40,770 nucleotides of DNA from Clostridiaceae bacterium (lineage in GTDB: Bacteria > Bacillota > Clostridia > Acetivibrionales > Acetivibrionaceae): the NCBI GenBank assembly GCA_012519925.1, contig JAAYPF010000129.1:1-40770 (forward strand), in the 5' to 3' direction. The notes below the pieces were generated by a model, which was not told the DNA's origin, ran no database searches, and was given only the letters and a program-made list of their open reading frames with translations. Positions 27,180-35,647 of the stretch are shown piece after piece. How positions within the stretch are numbered: the stretch's first letter is position 1; each line of letters opens with the position of its first letter. Made by a program: the position numbers and the translations under genes.

Positions 27180-27934
27180 AAACCTATTCCTATTAGCCAA
27201 GAAGAGTTAGGAATAAAGCAAATAATCGATGAGTTCTACACAAAACACCCTGATTATGGCTACCGAAGGATGACAACTATACTAAATAGGGATTATCATG
27301 TTGGAATTAATCAAAAAAAACACGCAGATATATGCGTGAAATGGGGAATCACGGTTTTTGTCCAGGTCCAAATCTAAGTAAACGTTTAAGAGGCAAGTAT
27401 GTTTATCCTTATCTTTTAAGAGGTTTAAAAATCGATCGTCCGAATCAGGTATGGTCTATAGATATAACGTATTGCAGGATGAAACATGGATTTATGTATA
27501 TGACAGCAATAATAGATTGGTATTCACGTTATATTGTTGGTTTTTCGGTAACTAACACGTTAGAGAAGACATCTGTTGTAGAAACTGTCAAGAAAGCAAT
27601 TAAAAAATATGGAGCTCCTGAGATAATGAACTGTGACCAGGGCTCGCAATTTACAAGTGATGAATATATAAGTGTATTGAAGGAAAATAGTATAAAAATC
27701 TCAATGGATGGAAAAGGACGTGCATTAGATAATCAAAGAATAGAGCGATTTTTCCGGTCATTTAAATGGGAAAAACTATATTTGGAAGAGTATGAAACCG
27801 GTCATGAGTTGAAACATATCATTCAAGAATATATAGAGTATTACAACAACCAAAGACCTCATCAATCACTAAACTATAAGACACCTGCTGAATATTATTT
27901 AGGAAATTTAAGAGATTTACCCGTTGCGGGATAA
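27180..27934 (+). pseudogene. IS3-family transposase orfB, truncated and frameshifted
   Basis: An upstream frame encodes ISQEELGIKQIIDEFYTKHP and DYGYRRMTTILNRDYHVGIN, the typical IS3 HTH/linker region. Reading then shifts by one base at an A8 tract (27313-27320) into a second frame. That frame runs from MREMGNHGFCPGPNLSKR (27332) to the TAA at 27934. The integrase core is intact there, with acidic residues in WSIDIT, NCDQGSQFTS and NQRIERFFRSFKWE (DDE), and the usual YNNQRPHQSLNYKTPAEYY end. One lost A would explain the shift. With the 5' end missing as well, the gene should be inactive. Confidence 0.85.
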
Positions 27935-28170
27935 AACCTTGGGGCACTGCCCCAAACCCTGTCCTCGCCGGAAGGCAACCGGTCTGTCATAACAGACCAT
28001 AAACAAAAGGATAATGGTGAATGGATGGGCTACGCCTCCAATGAACGAGCAAAACTCGCTCGCCCTTGACATCCCCCGACTAAGTAACTAACAATATACA
28101 TTATAAGGGAATTGCCAAAAAATGTACGGCATTTAAACTTGCAATTTATAAACTAAGCCAACGAAAAAAA
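27935..28170. repeat. GC-richer, hairpin-rich tail of the IS3 element
   Basis: Noncoding tail with several small stems: TTGGGGCA/TGCCCCAA (27939-27955), GGTCTGT/ACAGACC (27981-27998) and CGAGC/GCTCG (28046-28062). Its base composition differs clearly from the AT-rich host DNA on both sides. Confidence 0.5.
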
Positions 28171-28197
28171 TTGTCTTGACAATTGGGGGCATTATAA

Positions 28198-29700
28198 TCA
28201 GTTAACAAACATTGCTAAATGATCAATATTAAACACATATCCAGCCTGTTCTTTCAAAGCCTTGCTTTCTGAATCTATTGTAGCAGCTGAATTCCTAAAA
28301 TAACTAATCATATCCATATCATTCAGGCTATTCCCCATGACAAATACTTTATCCTCACAAAAATTATTTAGCTGACATATCTTAAGTACGCCTGTAAGCT
28401 TACTAGCATAATTAGAATTTATATTTACAATATCCTTTTCACAAGTTACTTTCAACATAGAATTTGACTCTATATTTGCCGGAATATTCTTTTTAAAAGC
28501 AAGTACTTTATATACCGAATCGTTCTCTTTATATACTCTAATTTTCGGTATATCCGACAATACTTCTAGAGCCTCTTTTTTCAGAGCTACTATCTCTTTA
28601 TAATTCAAACTAAAGTCAACTACCTGTCCACCATTTGCAAATACACCGCCACTTATATAATTTCTTATTGGATTACACTTTTTTAATGCAGTATGTAAAG
28701 GTAGCGATGTAGCAAGATAAATCCTGACTTTATCCTTTAGAAATCGTATATGCTCTATGGCCTTTTCATTTACTACCCCAAATTCATTAGTTATAGTGCC
28801 ATCAACATCAATAAATATGACCTCTATATCTTTTTTAAAGGGAACTCGTATAGGCGTATACTTCCCAAAGTATCTTTCAAGCTTTAGGTCATACCTATGG
28901 GAATAAGACAAATAACAGTCGCAAAATCTTTTGTCACAACTTAAGGGCTCTATCACACTTTGATTTGTATATATATTAAACATCCTGTTTTTGTTAATGT
29001 GGCAGGCAAAAACATCCCCATTTGCCCTAATAAAAACACTGTCAGTTCCTGCACTACAACAATTGTTCCTAACCCTGTTTCTTTGCAACTCATTGTAGAA
29101 AAGAGGATCCACTTCTATCAAAGATTTAATCTGAGATTCTGTATATCTTGTTTTCTCTCTCTCCTTTGCGTTAATCCACATATATACATCATGGGGTAAT
29201 TGTTTACGAAGTTCAAACACATTTTCCAGATCCCCAGGTATTGCAACTATTCCCACGCATAAATCAATACTGGTTTTCAGCAGCTTTACCTTATCTACAA
29301 ATTCATCAATAGAAACCATTTCAGGATGACAACTAGCCCACAACTTGACTTTTGATAAGTCAACCTTTAATGCCCTTAATTTCTCTAAAAACTCATACTC
29401 ATTAAAACTTAAATTAGTTTGAAAAGATATATACCTGCATTTTGGATTAATAGCAAGTTTCCCAATAGCTTCTACATAATGATCATGTATAAGCCCTTCC
29501 CCGTAGGGCGTAAAAAAAATTGAGACAGCATTTTTAAACTCTGTAGTATCAATAAACTCACAAAATTTATTCAGACACTCCTTGTCCTTTGAAAGCTCAG
29601 TTTTACAAGGCTCTTTTTTTGCAAAACAGCAATAGGAGCAGGAGTAATTGCAGGAAGACAATAAGCCTCTAAAATATATGTTTTTTACATCTTCAATCAT
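28198..29700 (-). CDS. STM4011-type radical SAM protein fused to a HAD phosphatase
   Basis: A 500-residue two-domain enzyme, last gene of the operon. Residues 1 to about 280 are a radical SAM domain with the 4Fe-4S motif C17-x3-C21-x2-C24 (CNYSCSYC). A cysteine-rich segment follows (CCSAG, FACHIN, SCDKRFCDC, about 210-260) that could hold an auxiliary Fe-S cluster. Residues about 288-500 are a Cof-like HAD phosphatase: FIDVDGTIT (motif I), LATSLP (motif II), a lysine in KLTGVLK (motif III) and MGNSLNDMDM (motif IV). As I recall, STM4011 relatives have only the radical SAM part, so the fusion is notable. ATG at 29700 has GGAGAG upstream and overlaps the previous stop by 8 nt. Substrate unknown. 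Confidence 0.85.
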   Translation of the reverse strand: MIEDVKNIYFRGLLSSCNYSCSYCCFAKKEPCKTELSKDKECLNKFCEFIDTTEFKNAVSIFFTPYGEGLIHDHYVEAIGKLAINPKCRYISFQTNLSFNEYEFLEKLRALKVDLSKVKLWASCHPEMVSIDEFVDKVKLLKTSIDLCVGIVAIPGDLENVFELRKQLPHDVYMWINAKEREKTRYTESQIKSLIEVDPLFYNELQRNRVRNNCCSAGTDSVFIRANGDVFACHINKNRMFNIYTNQSVIEPLSCDKRFCDCYLSYSHRYDLKLERYFGKYTPIRVPFKKDIEVIFIDVDGTITNEFGVVNEKAIEHIRFLKDKVRIYLATSLPLHTALKKCNPIRNYISGGVFANGGQVVDFSLNYKEIVALKKEALEVLSDIPKIRVYKENDSVYKVLAFKKNIPANIESNSMLKVTCEKDIVNINSNYASKLTGVLKICQLNNFCEDKVFVMGNSLNDMDMISYFRNSAATIDSESKALKEQAGYVFNIDHLAMFVN

Positions 29701-30979
29701 CACAAAATCTCTCCATTTTCTGTGCAACCACATCAGATATAAGCATAGGTCCAATATAATCCGACAATGAAAGACCAAGAGGTGTTAGTTTTATTCTTCC
29801 ATCGATTTCTGTAATCCACTTTTCTAGTTGGAATTTATTAAATACAGGGAAGTCCTCGTATGGACATGTGCCGAAGTACTCTTTATAGTCAGACAAAGGC
29901 ACTCCTCTATAGTAAAAGAGATTTTTAATTAAAAACCTCCGCTTCATTTCATCATTGTCCAGTTTATAAAAGCTTAATCCTTTAAAAAACTCATTTTGCT
30001 TTATATACTTATTCAAAGAGTCCCTGCATTTAGATTGCTTCGAGGTATACTTTTCGCAAAAATGCAGATTTCCAATGTAGCTTCTTCCTCCACAACCAAG
30101 GGCAATCATATTGTCAAATCCACAGCTGTTTTCTTCTGAAGGTTTATCTTTTACAAATCTTCTCATAGAAGTTTGGAAATATCCTTTATCTTTTAGAAAT
30201 TCGCATATCATAAAATACATTCTGTATTGAAGCTCTTTATCTAAATTAAAATTTCTATATATGCTTGTATTTGGTCTTTGATATAGAGGATAAACAAATA
30301 TCTCATTTGGTTCATAGGAGACAGTCATATCCAAGGAATATCTTAAGCTTTCCAAAGTCTGAGAACTAATCCCATATATCAAGTCAATATTAAGGCTATC
30401 AAAACCTACATGTTTAATATCTTTGAGGGCTTTCTTGACTTTGTCCACACTATGAAATCTTTTTAGCTTATCCAATTCTTTTTGTACAAAGGATTGAACA
30501 CCGATACTTACCCTGTTTACTTTCCTAGACTTTAAATATGCCAATTTTTCATGTGTAGTCTGGTTAGGTGAGGTTTCTACAGATATACTAACCTTATCCC
30601 AATCTATTCCAAAATCATACTTTGCTATATCAAACAGCTTCTCCAATTGATTTATGGAAAGGATAAGTGGTGTCCCGCCACCAAAAGTCAATGAATCAAA
30701 CTGAGCACCTTTAAAATTCAATACTTCCCTGTAGTTTTTGCTGTGGCGTTTAACTGCCTCAATATAACTATTTATTTTTTCAGCACTTTTGCAGGGTATG
30801 GAAAACAAATTGCAGTATCCGCATTTACTGTCACAAAAGGGTATATGAAAATATAGAGTTGTAGGACTTTTGACTAATTCTGAGCTACACTCATTTAACT
30901 GTAAATTTTCAATATATTGATAAGCAGTCTTATGGGGATAACTATACATATAACGCCTATATGCATTATGTATTACCAA
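29693..30979 (-). CDS. STM4012-type radical SAM protein (HemN-like)
   Basis: A 428-residue radical SAM protein related to coproporphyrinogen dehydrogenase HemN/HemW. The cluster motif is C49-x3-C53-x2-C56 in HIPFCDSKCGYCNLF, followed by the SAM-binding FGGGTP (near 97-102), SVETSPNQTT and VNRVSIGVQSF; a HemN-like C-terminal region follows (about 310-428). Its place between STM4013- and STM4011-type genes identifies it as the STM4012 type rather than a haem enzyme. The start is TTG at 30979, 4-5 nt after AAGGTGA; the next in-frame ATG (residue 11) has no ribosome binding site. It starts 12 bp after the upstream gene. Reaction unknown. Confidence 0.88.
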   Translation of the reverse strand: MVIHNAYRRYMYSYPHKTAYQYIENLQLNECSSELVKSPTTLYFHIPFCDSKCGYCNLFSIPCKSAEKINSYIEAVKRHSKNYREVLNFKGAQFDSLTFGGGTPLILSINQLEKLFDIAKYDFGIDWDKVSISVETSPNQTTHEKLAYLKSRKVNRVSIGVQSFVQKELDKLKRFHSVDKVKKALKDIKHVGFDSLNIDLIYGISSQTLESLRYSLDMTVSYEPNEIFVYPLYQRPNTSIYRNFNLDKELQYRMYFMICEFLKDKGYFQTSMRRFVKDKPSEENSCGFDNMIALGCGGRSYIGNLHFCEKYTSKQSKCRDSLNKYIKQNEFFKGLSFYKLDNDEMKRRFLIKNLFYYRGVPLSDYKEYFGTCPYEDFPVFNKFQLEKWITEIDGRIKLTPLGLSLSDYIGPMLISDVVAQKMERFCDD

Positions 30980-30991
30980 AATCTCACCTTC

Positions 30992-31852
30992 TTACAATAT
31001 AAAATGCTTGTAAGGAACAGTATAAACTATTTCATGGGACAAACAGTGAAAATGGTAACCATCTTCTCCGTAACAGCTTCCATGGTCCGAACAGGCTATT
31101 ACAAATGTTTTGCCCCTTGCTCTAAATAAATCAAACAGCCTCTCAATATGGTTATCTACATATTGCAGTGCTGCTGCATGGGTATCTACCGAGTCTCCCT
31201 TTGCCCCTTCAAGATAGAAATAATTCGGATAATGAATGCTGTCTATGTTCAAATACATAAAAACTCTTTTATTGTTATCATATTCTTTGAGTTTTCTTTC
31301 AATAAAATTTAATTGATTTTCAAAGCTATCTTTTATGTGGCAACTGAAAGATGGATGCCAGTAACTACGCTTAAACAGGCTTGGAAGAACTCTGTTTATT
31401 TCCGTTCTTTTATTAAAAAAGCCAACTCCACCAACACATATTGTTTCGTAGCCTACTTTTTCAAGCCCTTCTACAAAACTTGCACCCTCAAATAAGAAAG
31501 CTCCCTTAGGGGTGGGCGTATTGGCAGCCATATCCTTAGGTATAAAAAGTCTTTCCATTTCAAACATCGGCATTGGTTCTGCAGGAGTCGGCAAAAATCC
31601 TGCAAACATTGCCAAATGAGACGGATAAGTGAAATTACCTGGTGCATGACGCTTTTCCCATTTACCGTACCTGTTTAGATTTGGAGTACCGTTCTTTTCC
31701 TGCTCATTAAAGGCTACGTCATATCTTAAAGTATCTAGGCAAACAAATAAAATATCATGTGTACCTACTATCTCATTCATATTTACTGAGTATTTGGCTT
31801 TTGTAATATCTCCTAAGATTTCCATTGGTATTTCCTTGCTTCCCTTAGCCAT
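30992..31852 (-). CDS. STM4013-type hydrolase (sulfatase/alkaline phosphatase fold)
   Basis: A 286-residue member of the alkaline phosphatase/sulfatase superfamily, matching the STM4013/SEN3800 type. Metal-site and nucleophile regions are visible: VCLDTLRYD with D40, NFTYPSHLAMFAG with T75 and S78 as candidate nucleophiles, LNIDSIHYPN, and the histidine-rich CSDHGSCYGEDGYHFH near the C-terminus. No signal peptide is present, so it acts in the cytoplasm, unlike secreted sulfatases; no C-x-P-S-R formylglycine motif is seen, so it is more likely a phosphoesterase or phosphotransferase. Its ATG overlaps the stop of the ATP-grasp gene by 8 nt. Confidence 0.87.
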   Translation of the reverse strand: MAKGSKEIPMEILGDITKAKYSVNMNEIVGTHDILFVCLDTLRYDVAFNEQEKNGTPNLNRYGKWEKRHAPGNFTYPSHLAMFAGFLPTPAEPMPMFEMERLFIPKDMAANTPTPKGAFLFEGASFVEGLEKVGYETICVGGVGFFNKRTEINRVLPSLFKRSYWHPSFSCHIKDSFENQLNFIERKLKEYDNNKRVFMYLNIDSIHYPNYFYLEGAKGDSVDTHAAALQYVDNHIERLFDLFRARGKTFVIACSDHGSCYGEDGYHFHCLSHEIVYTVPYKHFIL

Positions 31853-32834
31853 AGTTCACCATCCTGATTAATTGATTTTTGTAAATTCTGTTTTCATTAT
31901 AAATATCTTGGTGTATCAAATCTCCTTGAGCATTCATTTCTATAATCACAGGCTCTAGATTTTTTCCTCTTAGAAGTATATCGATTCCTGCATAGTTTAG
32001 TCCATTAAAACAAGCTACAGCCTCCCTGCACACATATCCTATCTTGCAAATTACTGATTGAGGTAGTTTTAGTAAATTTATATCCAAGGCATTGTTGTTT
32101 AAATGTAGATTTGTGATAGGAGAACCTGAACACCTTGCAACCATAAAGTCTATTTTTCCAAATTGATAAACCACCCTTATATCATAATTAAAGTTTTTGT
32201 ATTTTGGTTTTGGTATCCATTTTTCAATGATATATGGCTGAGAAAAAATAAAATTGACCAGTTCCTCAACTCTTTCAATTTGGTCTATTCTAAGTGTTTT
32301 TTTTGTGTTAACAAACTTTCCGTCTATTTTATTAATAGATGTATAAATAAACTCCGAGCATATTTTGGGGTGATATCTATAAGCTATTATTCCAGCCGCA
32401 CCCGAGCCAAAACATGGCTTTATAAATAAACTGTAGGTTTTATTTTCTCTTATGTATCGCCTTAGGGCATCTATATCAGGAAATATTTCGTTAACTAAAG
32501 GAGTTACAGAAATCCTGTTTTTCACAAGAATGTCTTTACACTTTCTCTTATTGAGAGTATCAATGATACTTTCAGGAGAGTTCAGAAAAGTCAGTTTTTT
32601 GTTGCTGCCAATGTCTTCTAAATAAGAAGTGTATCCTTTTACCAGTATATTGAGATTGGATAGATCACAATCCTCATATTGGGGTGGATCTATTTTCACG
32701 ATACTGTTTTTTGCAACATGAACAAGGGATGAACCAATCTCATAAAAACTGACCCCTGCACCTAACTCTTGTGCTGCCTTCAAGAAATAGTCCCTTCTTT
32801 TAGTTCCTGGTTGCCCTATAAGAATAATATTCAT
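31845..32834 (-). CDS. STM4014-type ATP-grasp protein
   Basis: A 329-residue protein with an ATP-grasp fold, second gene of the operon. The N-terminus MNIILIGQPGTKRRDYFLKA is the STM4014 pattern as I recall it. The ATP-grasp core shows SLFIKPCFGSGAAGIIAYR (about 135-153), the acidic YIIEKWIPKPK, the arginine-containing FNYDIRVVYQFG, and the metal-binding end VIIEMNAQGD. Enzymes of this fold join a carboxylate to an amine or thiol through an acyl-phosphate, so a ligase step is likely; the substrates are unknown. It begins 13 bp after the LRR gene with AAGGA overlapping that stop codon. Confidence 0.86.
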   Translation of the reverse strand: MNIILIGQPGTKRRDYFLKAAQELGAGVSFYEIGSSLVHVAKNSIVKIDPPQYEDCDLSNLNILVKGYTSYLEDIGSNKKLTFLNSPESIIDTLNKRKCKDILVKNRISVTPLVNEIFPDIDALRRYIRENKTYSLFIKPCFGSGAAGIIAYRYHPKICSEFIYTSINKIDGKFVNTKKTLRIDQIERVEELVNFIFSQPYIIEKWIPKPKYKNFNYDIRVVYQFGKIDFMVARCSGSPITNLHLNNNALDINLLKLPQSVICKIGYVCREAVACFNGLNYAGIDILLRGKNLEPVIIEMNAQGDLIHQDIYNENRIYKNQLIRMVNYG

Positions 32835-32847
32835 AACCCAAAAATCC

Positions 32848-33699
32848 TTACTCTGTCAGCATGGGATAATTCCCATACTCTTCGTCATTTTCCATCTGTT
32901 CCTCAAGATTTATATTTATAGGAAGTCCTTTTAATTTTCTCACATAATCATCCGTAATGAAATGATAATGTAAGTCTAATAATTCTAGATTCTTAAGTTT
33001 ATCCGCATTGTCTATTATAAGCTGTGCACCTTTATTTGAAAGGTTTCCGTTGGAAAAATCCAATACCTTAAGATTTGAAATAATATCAGAGTTCAAAACT
33101 TGTCCAACAATCTCATCTTGAATTTCACTGTTACCTAATCCAAGATAATCTAAGCTTGTGAAATTCTTATTTTCGATAAGCTTTTTAATATCTTCAATAC
33201 TTCCATCAAATCCATAATCCTCAACTCCAAGATATAAATTAAGCTTCTTAAGTTTAGGTAAGTTGGAATTGGCGATTTCTAAAATCACTGATTTAGGAAG
33301 CCCACCACAGATAATTTCAAGGGATTCTAACTCAGTATGCTTTAATTCACCAAGACTAAGATTGTTGCTTCCTTTAATTTTCAGGTGTTTGAGATTTTTT
33401 AGCGACTTTAACAGCTCACTGTAATTTCCTTGCTCTATCCATGAAACTTCACATTCTTCAGAATCCATGTCTCCTATAAAAAGGGTTTCAATATGAGAGA
33501 GTTTGTCACTGTTTTCTGAGAATAGATCTAGAATGGATTGACAGCTATTATCATAGGATTCTCCCCAGCATCCTACAATTATGGCCTTAATAGAGCTTAA
33601 GTCTGGATCACTTATTATCTCCTCAGCTAATGTACTAGCATCCTTGCCACCATCCTCATAATCCTCGTAGTCATAAAAATATCTTTTTGTATCATTCAT
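32848..33699 (-). CDS. STM4015-type leucine-rich-repeat protein
   Basis: First gene of the operon, 283 residues. After an aromatic/acidic N-terminus (RYFYDYEDYEDGG) come leucine-rich repeats of the ribonuclease-inhibitor kind: LKSLKNLKHLKIKGSNNLSL, LPKLKKLNLYLG, LDYLGLGNSEIQDE, LKVLDFSNGNLSNKG and LELLDLHYHFITDD. It ends in an acidic EEQMENDEEYGNYPMLTE tail. There is no signal peptide. It is the only non-enzyme of the cluster and may be a scaffold, a binding partner or the substrate. ATG at 33699 lies 8 nt after GGGAGG; the in-frame GTG at 33708 overlaps that site. Confidence 0.85.
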   Translation of the reverse strand: MNDTKRYFYDYEDYEDGGKDASTLAEEIISDPDLSSIKAIIVGCWGESYDNSCQSILDLFSENSDKLSHIETLFIGDMDSEECEVSWIEQGNYSELLKSLKNLKHLKIKGSNNLSLGELKHTELESLEIICGGLPKSVILEIANSNLPKLKKLNLYLGVEDYGFDGSIEDIKKLIENKNFTSLDYLGLGNSEIQDEIVGQVLNSDIISNLKVLDFSNGNLSNKGAQLIIDNADKLKNLELLDLHYHFITDDYVRKLKGLPININLEEQMENDEEYGNYPMLTE

Positions 33700-33720
33700 G
33701 GTATACACCTCCCGAAAATT

Positions 33721-33749
33721 AGTATATCAGAATTAATCAGAGTTTGGAA
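33721..33749 (-). promoter_or_regulatory. Promoter of the STM4015-4011-type operon
   Basis: Read on the minus strand: TTCCAA, a 17-bp spacer and TATACT preceded by TGA (an extended -10), ending about 20 bp before the start codon of the LRR gene. The -10 is a good match and the -35 is weak. Confidence 0.55.
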
Positions 33750-33756
33750 TATTTGC

Positions 33757-33785
33757 TTTACCTTTACATCGATCTTTGGTATAGT
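33757..33785 (+). promoter_or_regulatory. Candidate promoter of the divergent lipoprotein gene
   Basis: TTTACC (33757-33762), a 17-bp spacer and TATAGT (33780-33785), 42 bp before the preferred TTG start. It is nearly back to back with the operon promoter on the other strand. Confidence 0.4.
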
Positions 33786-33827
33786 TATGCCAAGAACAGT
33801 ATAATTTTGTTTGGCGGGGTGTTTAAT

Positions 33828-35600
33828 TTGAATAAGTTGATAATAGCAGCTTTAGTGGGGCTTCTTGTTTTTACAGCTTGTGATGAAGATACAAACAAGA
33901 CTGGTAATGAAAATGTACTTCCGACAGTTACAAAGTCTGAAGATGTAATAAATATTGACGGAATTAATATCTCTAGCATTAATATTAAAGACTTAAATAC
34001 CGGACTAGATTCAATTCTAATTAAAGATGGTATAATCCGGGAGTTTTGTGAGCTTCTTAATGAAATGAAGTTTACAAAAATTGATGAATCATACATTCCA
34101 CAATATGAAGCGGAGATTTTTGATGGCGGGGAACCGGTTTTGAAAATAAGTTTTATGGGGAATGTGGTTTCTTTTAGTGAGAAAATGATGATAGGAAACA
34201 AAGTTTTGGAAAGTGGCAATTATGAGATAGAAAATTGGATATCTGATAATATTAAACACTTTTATGAAGGTACGGTTTTGGACCCTCAACAAATTGAACT
34301 TCCTGCAAGTATTTATTTGCCCGAAGCCGAGTTTGATTTGGAGATGGTTGACAGGGGAAGTACAAAGGTCAATCAGCAGGAAGTATATTCACAATTATAT
34401 GAATTTGTGGCAAAGAGTTTTTGTAGCCAGAAGGTTGAAATTGTGGAGTACGAAAGAGTAGATGATTATGAATTAATGGAGGAGAAGAAGCAAATTGCTA
34501 GGAAAAATACAAGGGCAATAATAATTCAAAACATAGGTGGTTATGGCAGTTACATAAAAGTGGATTCGGATAATGATTATGATGAATGGATTTCTGCCTC
34601 ATATATTGTATTGTCTGAGTGTATAGAAAAGCCAGGGATTTATCAACTATATTTAAATAGCTCAATAATTGATTTTAAAGCTGATGGTGAATTTGTCAGA
34701 ATTTTTAAAAATGTTTTTGATACAAATGCAAAAGAATCGAAGAATTTGACCCCTGATGAAATTGAAGCATTGTTCAATGAAAAGACACCTTACTATATGG
34801 ATTATATCTGCAAAAACCTTGGTATTGAAAGCTGGCGATGGAGAGAAGCTAATAGAGTAGAAAAGCATAAGAAGAGTTTAAATAGTGGGGAAGAACCTTA
34901 CACTGTTTTGGAATTATGTAATGATATTAACTTAAGGCTTTTATTCTTTAAAGAAGACAAGTTTATTGATTATATAGATTATGGACATAGAACTGCTGGA
35001 ACTGAGTACCGTTTGGAAAAGGTCGGAGATAAAATATTTATTGTAGGAAGGAAAAACAGAGGGCATGGGACAGGTGAGGAGAGGAATTTTGAAGAATGGT
35101 ATACATTGAGTGATGAAGGCAAAAAACTTGTTATCAGTTTTCCTTATTATGATTTTATTCAGCCGCCTTATAGGGGATATGAATTGACTGCAAATAACAT
35201 TAAATTAAATACCGGTGAAGATATGAGTATCGTAGTAAATTACAAGGTCAGAAAGTTTTATATGATGGATATGGATATTGCCAATGAGCACGGTCAGATA
35301 ACAATAGAGGGAACAAAGAGGGTTATATTTAAATGGGATGATGAAAAGTCTGTCTTTGTATCCGAATACGGTCAAAATGATATGGGTATGGTTGAAATTC
35401 CTCCTGAAAGTGATGATATAAATAAGAAATGTACCGAGCTGCTAAAAAATAAATATCAGCAATTAATTAAAATTATGTCACCAACATCTGAAGATATGAA
35501 AGACTCATGGAGAGATTTCCTATACAATTGTGAGGATTGTGATGAAAAGACTGCATTGCTTGAAAGGTTAAAGGACAAATATTTGATTATAAAGCCCTAA
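33828..35600 (+). CDS. Hypothetical lipoprotein (590 aa) divergent from the STM operon
   Basis: A secreted lipoprotein candidate. From the TTG at 33828 the protein reads MNKLIIAALVGLLVFTAC, a short signal peptide with a lipobox-like FTAC at residues 15-18; GGGGTG lies 6 nt upstream. Frames starting earlier (33744) place a long non-signal stretch in front and lack a ribosome binding site. The mature protein is acidic and strand-rich, with no membrane helix. Segments such as DNDYDEWISASYIVLSECIEKPGIYQL are not from a family I can name. It is divergently transcribed from the LRR gene, sharing a 128-bp promoter region, so a functional link is possible but unproven. Confidence 0.75.
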   Translation: MNKLIIAALVGLLVFTACDEDTNKTGNENVLPTVTKSEDVINIDGINISSINIKDLNTGLDSILIKDGIIREFCELLNEMKFTKIDESYIPQYEAEIFDGGEPVLKISFMGNVVSFSEKMMIGNKVLESGNYEIENWISDNIKHFYEGTVLDPQQIELPASIYLPEAEFDLEMVDRGSTKVNQQEVYSQLYEFVAKSFCSQKVEIVEYERVDDYELMEEKKQIARKNTRAIIIQNIGGYGSYIKVDSDNDYDEWISASYIVLSECIEKPGIYQLYLNSSIIDFKADGEFVRIFKNVFDTNAKESKNLTPDEIEALFNEKTPYYMDYICKNLGIESWRWREANRVEKHKKSLNSGEEPYTVLELCNDINLRLLFFKEDKFIDYIDYGHRTAGTEYRLEKVGDKIFIVGRKNRGHGTGEERNFEEWYTLSDEGKKLVISFPYYDFIQPPYRGYELTANNIKLNTGEDMSIVVNYKVRKFYMMDMDIANEHGQITIEGTKRVIFKWDDEKSVFVSEYGQNDMGMVEIPPESDDINKKCTELLKNKYQQLIKIMSPTSEDMKDSWRDFLYNCEDCDEKTALLERLKDKYLIIKP

Positions 35601-35632
35601 GATGCAATTTAAGCTCTTAGGGCTGTTTTTTT
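35593..35632 (+). terminator. Terminator of the lipoprotein gene
   Basis: AGCCCTAAGA (35593-35602) pairs with TCTTAGGGCT (35615-35624) and is followed by GTTTTTTT. The stop codon of the lipoprotein gene lies inside the left arm. Confidence 0.9.
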
Positions 35633-35647
35633 AATTATCCTTGACCC

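Larger units (their letters stand above)
27175..28191 (+). mobile_element. 5'-truncated IS3-family element
   Basis: The element keeps the C-terminal two thirds of an IS3-type orfB and about 250 bp of its right side. The right end is probably TTGTCTTGACAATTGGGGGCA (28171-28191), shaped like an IS3 terminal repeat ending in CA. The left end, orfA and the orfB start are missing, and no matching left terminal repeat occurs in the window. It ends 6 bp before the stop codon of the radical SAM-HAD gene on the opposite strand. Confidence 0.7.

Noticed and set aside
29693-30979. HemN/HemW coproporphyrinogen dehydrogenase or haem chaperone
   Set aside because: The motifs are HemN-like, but no haem genes are near and the five-gene context matches the STM4012 type.
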